A stretch of DNA of 27,397 bases from CAZGSV01 sp964528605. GTDB taxonomy: Bacteria; Armatimonadota; Zipacnadia; CAZGSV01. The position numbers and the translations under genes were made by a program. The stretch is taken from NCBI GenBank assembly GCA_964528605.1, contig CAZGSV010000038.1, positions 1-27,397 on the forward strand, in the 5' to 3' direction. This document shows positions 23,858 to 27,397 of the stretch, one piece after another; positions within the stretch are counted from its first letter, which is position 1, and every line of letters begins with the position of its first letter. Below the pieces are notes generated by a model. The model did no database searches, had not been told where the DNA came from, and saw nothing but the letters and a program-made list of their open reading frames with translations.

Positions 23858-24298
23858 ATGAGGTACTTAGTGGTGTTGATGGCGCTTGCGGTGCTGGGCC
23901 TTAGCGGCGCCGCGTTGGCCGAGCCGATCTGCCGGGCTTCGGACTCCGCTCCGGTGAACCTGACTGTCGCCTGCTGGGTGGACATCCACTTCGAGAACGG
24001 CGAGAACGCCGACTTCTACCTCGAGGTGGAGGCACTCGACGGTGGCGCCGATGACGTTGAGGACTTCATTGCCAGCCACAACTGCCCCGCAGTTGTGACC
24101 GGCCTCCTCACGCCACCCCCAGGCGCCCCCGGCACCTGGTCGTGGCGCTTCATCGGGGACGGCCAGCAGTTGAACCTGCCGGGCGCCGGAGTCCTGGAGC
24201 GCCAGGTCAAGGTCAGTGTGCGGAATATCACTATCAATGACCCAGCCGGCGTCTATCCCGGCGGGCAAATGGAGATCTTCATCGCTTGCGTCGACTAG
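23858..24298 (+). CDS. Secreted array protein 7, divergent
   Basis: The 146-residue precursor has a changed signal peptide (MRYLVVLMALAVLGLSGAALA) and starts EPICRASDSAPVNLTVACWVDIHFE. The four Cys are kept (NCPAVV and FIACVD). The WDWW motif is replaced by WSWRFI, and the variable segment (GDGQQLNLPGAGVLERQ) is less aromatic and more polar than in the earlier copies. It ends NDPAGVYPGGQMEIFIAC. It is intermediate between copies 1-6 and copy 8. AAAGGAAA precedes the ATG. Confidence 0.8.
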   Translation: MRYLVVLMALAVLGLSGAALAEPICRASDSAPVNLTVACWVDIHFENGENADFYLEVEALDGGADDVEDFIASHNCPAVVTGLLTPPPGAPGTWSWRFIGDGQQLNLPGAGVLERQVKVSVRNITINDPAGVYPGGQMEIFIACVD

Positions 24299-24331
24299 CG
24301 CATTGTGACTCCTAGCCTGGCCATGTCGGAT

Positions 24332-24410
24332 CCGCGGAGAAAACAAAAGGTGCTGGGAGCCGCCCGCCTAAGGCAGGCGACTCCCAAAAGCCTGGCGCGC
24401 TTCTCCGCGG
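24332..24410 (+). ncRNA. Nested hairpin between array genes 7 and 8
   Basis: A perfect 10-base inverted repeat (CCGCGGAGAA at 24332-24341, TTCTCCGCGG at 24401-24410) encloses an inner hairpin: GGGAG 24355-24359 with CTCCC 24381-24385, and within it CGCCT 2465-69 of that block (24365-24369) with AGGCG 24375-24379. It sits in the 159-base gap, the longest in the array, and may limit read-through into copy 8 or control mRNA decay. Confidence 0.45.
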
Positions 24411-24457
24411 CGACAGTGCTTTGCGGCGGGAAGTCCACGACCGGAAAGGACACGGCT

Positions 24458-24979
24458 ATGAGACTCACCGTGGCGCTGTTGGCCGTTCTGTTGCTGACGC
24501 TTGGCACGGCCGCATTGGCTGAGCCCGTAGGTCGCTCCCGCGATGTGGCGCCCGTGACCTTGGAGTGGGCGCCGACGGCCTTCGTGTACTTTGAATCCTA
24601 TGACCAGTACGCGGTGCGATGCAATAACGGCGACGATGATGAGGATGACAACGACGAGGAGGGCCCGGCATTCAACCTCGACGTCGAGGCCGGGCAGACC
24701 GGCGCCTACGACATCCAAGAGATGACCGTCGGCGCTAACTGCCCCGTCGCTGTCACCGGAATCCTCACCCCGCCCCCAGGCGCGCCAGGAATCTGGTCCT
24801 GGGAACTCATCTCGGAGGACCGCCATCACGGTCACAGCCTGCACTTTGGAGGCCCTGAGAACGGCCGCGGCCACCATAAGGTCCAGGTCCAGGTCCAGGT
24901 CGAAGGGATCACCATTTACGACCCCGCGGGACACTACCCCGGTGGGGAAATGAGGGTCTTCGTCGCCTGTGACGATTAG
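24458..24979 (+). CDS. Secreted array protein 8, acidic/His-rich variant
   Basis: The 173-residue precursor is the longest and most divergent paralog. After a signal peptide ending LAEP, the first two family Cys are gone (EPVGRSRDVAPVTLEWAPT), while NCP (Cys95) and the C-terminal Cys171 remain. An insertion adds an acidic run (GDDDEDDNDEEGP, about 58-70). The variable segment is His-rich (DRHHGHSLHFGG ... GRGHHK, 121-141), and is followed by KVQVQVQVEG encoded by repeats of a 6-base unit. The shared core LTPPPGAPGIWSW and DPAGHYPGG proves family membership. Metal binding is a reasonable guess for the acidic and His-rich parts. I placed the start at 24458 (AAAGGA seven bases upstream, clean signal peptide) rather than at 24305. 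Confidence 0.82.
   Translation: MRLTVALLAVLLLTLGTAALAEPVGRSRDVAPVTLEWAPTAFVYFESYDQYAVRCNNGDDDEDDNDEEGPAFNLDVEAGQTGAYDIQEMTVGANCPVAVTGILTPPPGAPGIWSWELISEDRHHGHSLHFGGPENGRGHHKVQVQVQVEGITIYDPAGHYPGGEMRVFVACDD
24879..24901 (+). repeat. Short tandem repeat of AGGTCC inside array gene 8
   Basis: Three full copies of AGGTCC plus AGGTC encode the alternating Val-Gln stretch. A 6-base unit keeps the frame, so copy-number changes would lengthen or shorten a beta strand without breaking the protein. Confidence 0.6.
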
Positions 24980-25034
24980 CCCGACGCGATGTGACCTACG
25001 GCAGCGTCGGAAGCCATGAACGAGTCGCAGTATC

Positions 25035-25070
25035 GGGAGTCGCGGGCCCAAAGTCCGCGACTCCCTTTTT
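25035..25070 (+). terminator. Intrinsic terminator after the array
   Basis: An 11-bp perfect stem (GGGAGTCGCGG at 25035-25045 and CCGCGACTCCC at 25055-25065) with a 9-base loop is followed directly by TTTTT. It lies 55 bases after array gene 8 and ends the array transcript. Confidence 0.88.
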
Positions 25071-25132
25071 CCTTCCCCGATCAGTGCTCCGCAACATCCC
25101 CGGAGCAGGGCATCGTCCGCGTTCGCAAACGG

Positions 25133-25160
25133 TTGCAGGCCTCGACCAGAGGGGTAAACT
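25133..25160 (+). promoter_or_regulatory. Candidate promoter for the chaperone-like gene
   Basis: TTGCAG (25133-25138) and TAAACT (25155-25160) are separated by 16 bases. This pair sits between the terminator and the next start codon, where a new promoter is needed. Confidence 0.35.
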
Positions 25161-25247
25161 ACCATCATCAGGCTGGCTGCCCCTCGGGCTATCGCTGAAA
25201 AGGAGCGGGAAGGTGGAAGGCGGCCTGGGGCCGCGGTGGAGGCAACG

Positions 25248-26924
25248 ATGGTGACAGGTTCAAGATACCGAGTTCGGCGGTTGGTGTCTGCGGCAGTGGT
25301 GTTGGGTTGGGCACTCTGGGCCTTGAGCGGTGCCGCCTACGCCCAGGGCTTCATGGTCAAGCCCATGCGGCTGGACGTGACCGCGCCGCCGGGGCGGACC
25401 GTGGACCTTCAGGTCGGCGTCAGGAACACCACTAGCACCGCGACCACGGTGCTTATCTCCACCATGGAACTGGGCCAGTCGGACCAAGGGGCTTGGATTC
25501 CCGTTGACCTCAGCAAGGGCGAGGTAGATCCCGCCCGCCTGCGCTCCTGCCTCACCTGGCTGACCCTGGGGGACAACAGCCTCGACATCCCTCCTATGGA
25601 CTCCAGGAACGTCAGCCTACGCCTCAAGGTACCCTTTGGCGTCCACGGCAGTTACGCCGCCTCCCTCAACGTGCGCACCAAGGCGCCTAAGCCTCAGCCC
25701 AACAAGGTTGCGGTGGTAGTGCAGTTCGTGATTCCGGTCATCGTCAACGTGCAAGGGCCGCCGGCAAAGGAGAACCTGGTCCTCGCCGGTATCGGCATGG
25801 AATACGTGGAAGCCACTGACAAGAACCCCGCTACCACTCAGGTCTACCTGCAGGCCCGCAACGATGGCGAGACCTACGCCCGTCTCGGCGGCAAGATCGG
25901 CCTCATGTACCAGGCCCGCGGTCGCTGGCGGCTCATCTCCAACATCCCCGTCAGAGAGAGCGGCACGATCCCCGGCTTTGCCATCAAACTGATAGGGGAT
26001 ACCAAGCGCCGTCTTCCCTCGGGCCAGTACAGGCTCTCCGGCATCCTGACCGTCAACGGACGCCAGAGAGCCAGGATCGAGAAGGATGTGGAGTTCCAGG
26101 GCGACCCCGCGCTCCAGACCATCGCCGCCGATGTCACCCTCGACATCAACCCGTTGGAGATCTCCCTCAAAGGTGTTCCGGGCAACCACCAACTGACGGT
26201 GCTGTCCGTGCGCAACATGAGCGACGAGACCCTCAAGATCGAGTGCGCCACCGTGACTCCCGGCGAGTTGCGTGGCGTCGCCATGGGCTCGCTCACCGGG
26301 GCCGACTTCGACTGCGCCTCCTGGGTTCAGGTGAGCCCCCCATCTCTGGAGCTGGCCGGCAACCAGCGGCGCAACTTCAAGATCGAGGTCGCCATCCCCA
26401 AGGAGGGCGTCACTCAACCGAACTATTACGCCACCCTCATCATGCGCGCCTCTTACCCCGACGGCCAGAGCGGCGGCGAGACCAAACTCGACGTCTGGGT
26501 GCAGAACGCCAAAGCCAAGTCGCAGGCCAAGGCCGAGGCGATACGAGCCGCCATTGCCCTGCAAGAGGAAAACAAGTATGCGGTCACTGCTCAGTTCGGG
26601 AACGTCGGCAACATCCACTTCACGCCCACGGTATCCGCGACCCTCGCCACCCCCATTGGGCAGATCCTCACCACTGTCCAGTTGGAGACCACCAGCACTC
26701 GCGTGCTGCCGCTGGGCACGCCCACGTTTTCGGGCGTCCTCGACCTGGAGAAGGTGGCGGCGGGCCTCTACATGCTCACCTGCACCATGCGTTACGCCGA
26801 TCAGGACGTGAGCACACAGTTGCCTCTTCAGGTCGAGGAGAAAGACGGGCAGAAGGTCGTCACTGTGCTGGAGAGGCTGCCCGAGACTCCGGCGGAGAAC
26901 GCTGGCGGGACGCCCTCCCAGTGA
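25248..26924 (+). CDS. Exported multi-domain beta-sandwich protein, DUF916/PapD-chaperone-like
   Basis: The 558-residue protein has a Sec signal peptide ending AYA-Q (about residue 32). The first mature domain (about 33-155) opens FMVKPMRLDVTAPPGRTVDLQVGVRNTT and has the strand pattern of periplasmic pilus chaperones and of DUF916 proteins, including DLSKGEVDP...WLTLGD and a closing VVVQFVIPVIVNVQG. A second beta domain (about 165-285) and a repeat of the pair (about 295-540: ISLKGVPGNHQLTVLSVRNMSDETL ..., then QFGNVGNIHFTP) follow; the tail is Pro/Gly-rich. No membrane anchor is seen at the C-terminus. By context it could bind or assemble the secreted array proteins. NEW3-type (COG1470) sugar-associated domains are an alternative. 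The ATG at 25248 has GGAGG five bases upstream; GTG at 25236 is possible. Confidence 0.72.
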   Translation: MVTGSRYRVRRLVSAAVVLGWALWALSGAAYAQGFMVKPMRLDVTAPPGRTVDLQVGVRNTTSTATTVLISTMELGQSDQGAWIPVDLSKGEVDPARLRSCLTWLTLGDNSLDIPPMDSRNVSLRLKVPFGVHGSYAASLNVRTKAPKPQPNKVAVVVQFVIPVIVNVQGPPAKENLVLAGIGMEYVEATDKNPATTQVYLQARNDGETYARLGGKIGLMYQARGRWRLISNIPVRESGTIPGFAIKLIGDTKRRLPSGQYRLSGILTVNGRQRARIEKDVEFQGDPALQTIAADVTLDINPLEISLKGVPGNHQLTVLSVRNMSDETLKIECATVTPGELRGVAMGSLTGADFDCASWVQVSPPSLELAGNQRRNFKIEVAIPKEGVTQPNYYATLIMRASYPDGQSGGETKLDVWVQNAKAKSQAKAEAIRAAIALQEENKYAVTAQFGNVGNIHFTPTVSATLATPIGQILTTVQLETTSTRVLPLGTPTFSGVLDLEKVAAGLYMLTCTMRYADQDVSTQLPLQVEEKDGQKVVTVLERLPETPAENAGGTPSQ

Positions 26925-27049
26925 GCCCGCCCCTTAAGCCCGTCTCGAGGGTGGCCAGCAGCGCCCACGCAGGCTGCCGTGCTCAGACTTGCCCGGCTGG
27001 CCGTGCGTCAGCCCCCGCACTGAGCGACGAACGGTTGGTAAGTGGTATC

Positions 27050-27084
27050 CTGAGTGACGATGCAGTGCTCTGCTGGCCACTCAG
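27050..27084 (+). promoter_or_regulatory. Hairpin in the leader of the last gene
   Basis: CTGAGTG at 27050-27056 pairs with CACTCAG at 27078-27084, enclosing GCAG/CTGC (27062-27065 and 27070-27073). It ends five bases before the AAAGGA ribosome site of the next gene, so it could control translation start. Confidence 0.35.
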
Positions 27085-27103
27085 CGCGAAAGGAATGAGA
27101 TAC

Positions 27104-27397
27104 ATGCGGTTCAAGACCTTCGGCAGGCCTGGGCGCGCCCAACGCGGCCGTAGCCGCATCCGGTACCTGCTCGTGGCGGGCCTGGCGGGGCTGGCATTGC
27201 TGGGCCTGCCAGCGCTTAGGTCTCCCAGCCTGGGCCAAGCCGGCATGAGTTTACAGGGAGTCTGCTGGGCCCAAGAGACGGCTCCGGGAGGTGGCACCGC
27301 CACGCCGGCAACACCCGCTGCGGCCCCCAGCACGCCGGCGGCGCCTGCCGCTCCTACGACCCCGGCCGCCACCACAGCCGCGCCAGCCACCCCCGCC
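27104..27397 (+). CDS. Exported protein with Pro/Thr/Ala-rich linker, 5' part only
   Basis: The frame is open to the window edge (98 codons, no stop). A basic n-region with many Arg (MRFKTFGRPGRAQRGRSRIR) is followed by a hydrophobic segment (YLLVAGLAGLALLGLPAL) and a likely cleavage site near CWAQE (about residue 57). From about 60 the chain is a low-complexity linker of Thr, Pro and Ala. Such linkers often precede an outer-membrane or surface domain, here out of view. ATG 27104 has AAAGGA nine bases upstream; ATG 27095 is in frame but too close to it. It may belong with the chaperone-like gene 179 bases upstream, since no terminator separates them. Confidence 0.6.
   Translation, partial: MRFKTFGRPGRAQRGRSRIRYLLVAGLAGLALLGLPALRSPSLGQAGMSLQGVCWAQETAPGGGTATPATPAAAPSTPAAPAAPTTPAATTAAPATPA

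Noticed and set aside
20977..24979. CRISPR or other DNA repeat array
   Set aside because: The repeated units are about 440-470 bases, protein-coding, each with ribosome site and signal peptide.

Overview
The window is GC-rich bacterial DNA (mid-60s % GC by eye) with no rRNA, tRNA, transposase, CRISPR array or phage gene that I can see. The gene content is a WD40-like (PD40) propeller lipoprotein, a secreted beta-helix protein, four uroporphyrinogen-decarboxylase-like (URO-D) paralogs, two Gfo/Idh/MocA oxidoreductases and Sec-exported surface proteins. This mix resembles uncultured Armatimonadota, Planctomycetota or Hydrogenedentota-type genomes. The phylum is inference and cannot be fixed without a search.

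Layout. (1) 115-5790, minus strand: the propeller lipoprotein, a truncated rhodanese remnant, a URO-D-like protein and a secreted right-handed beta-helix protein. A cluster of extragenic hairpins lies before the beta-helix gene's end. (2) 5945-17752, plus strand: ten tightly packed genes that look like one catabolic operon. They are an amidohydrolase, URO-D-like, class III aminotransferase, Gfo/Idh/MocA, FucI/AraA-like isomerase, FGGY kinase, a second Gfo/Idh/MocA, a DeoC/FbaB-type aldolase, and two more URO-D-like proteins. Isomerase, kinase and aldolase together suggest an isomerise-phosphorylate-cleave route for an unidentified sugar-like compound, with dehydrogenases, an aminotransferase and URO-D-like (possibly methyl-transfer) enzymes as accessories. 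(3) 18276-20206: a soluble PAS histidine kinase and a NarL/LuxR-type response regulator, overlapping by ATGA. (4) 20207-20976: a 770-bp gap whose right part folds into a series of hairpins. (5) 20977-24979: eight tandem paralogous genes for small secreted acidic, Trp-rich proteins of no family I recognise. (6) 25035-25070: a strong intrinsic terminator. (7) 25248-26924: a secreted multi-domain beta-sandwich protein resembling DUF916/PapD-like chaperone modules. (8) 27104-end: the start of another exported protein with a Pro/Thr/Ala-rich linker.

The best candidate for an undescribed system is 18276 to the right edge: a two-component system, a long structured leader, an eight-member array of secreted paralogs with nearly constant signal peptides and one variable segment, and a following exported chaperone-like protein. 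Subunits of a surface fibre or coat with a dedicated assembly factor is my working hypothesis. It rests on domain resemblance and gene order, not on any search.
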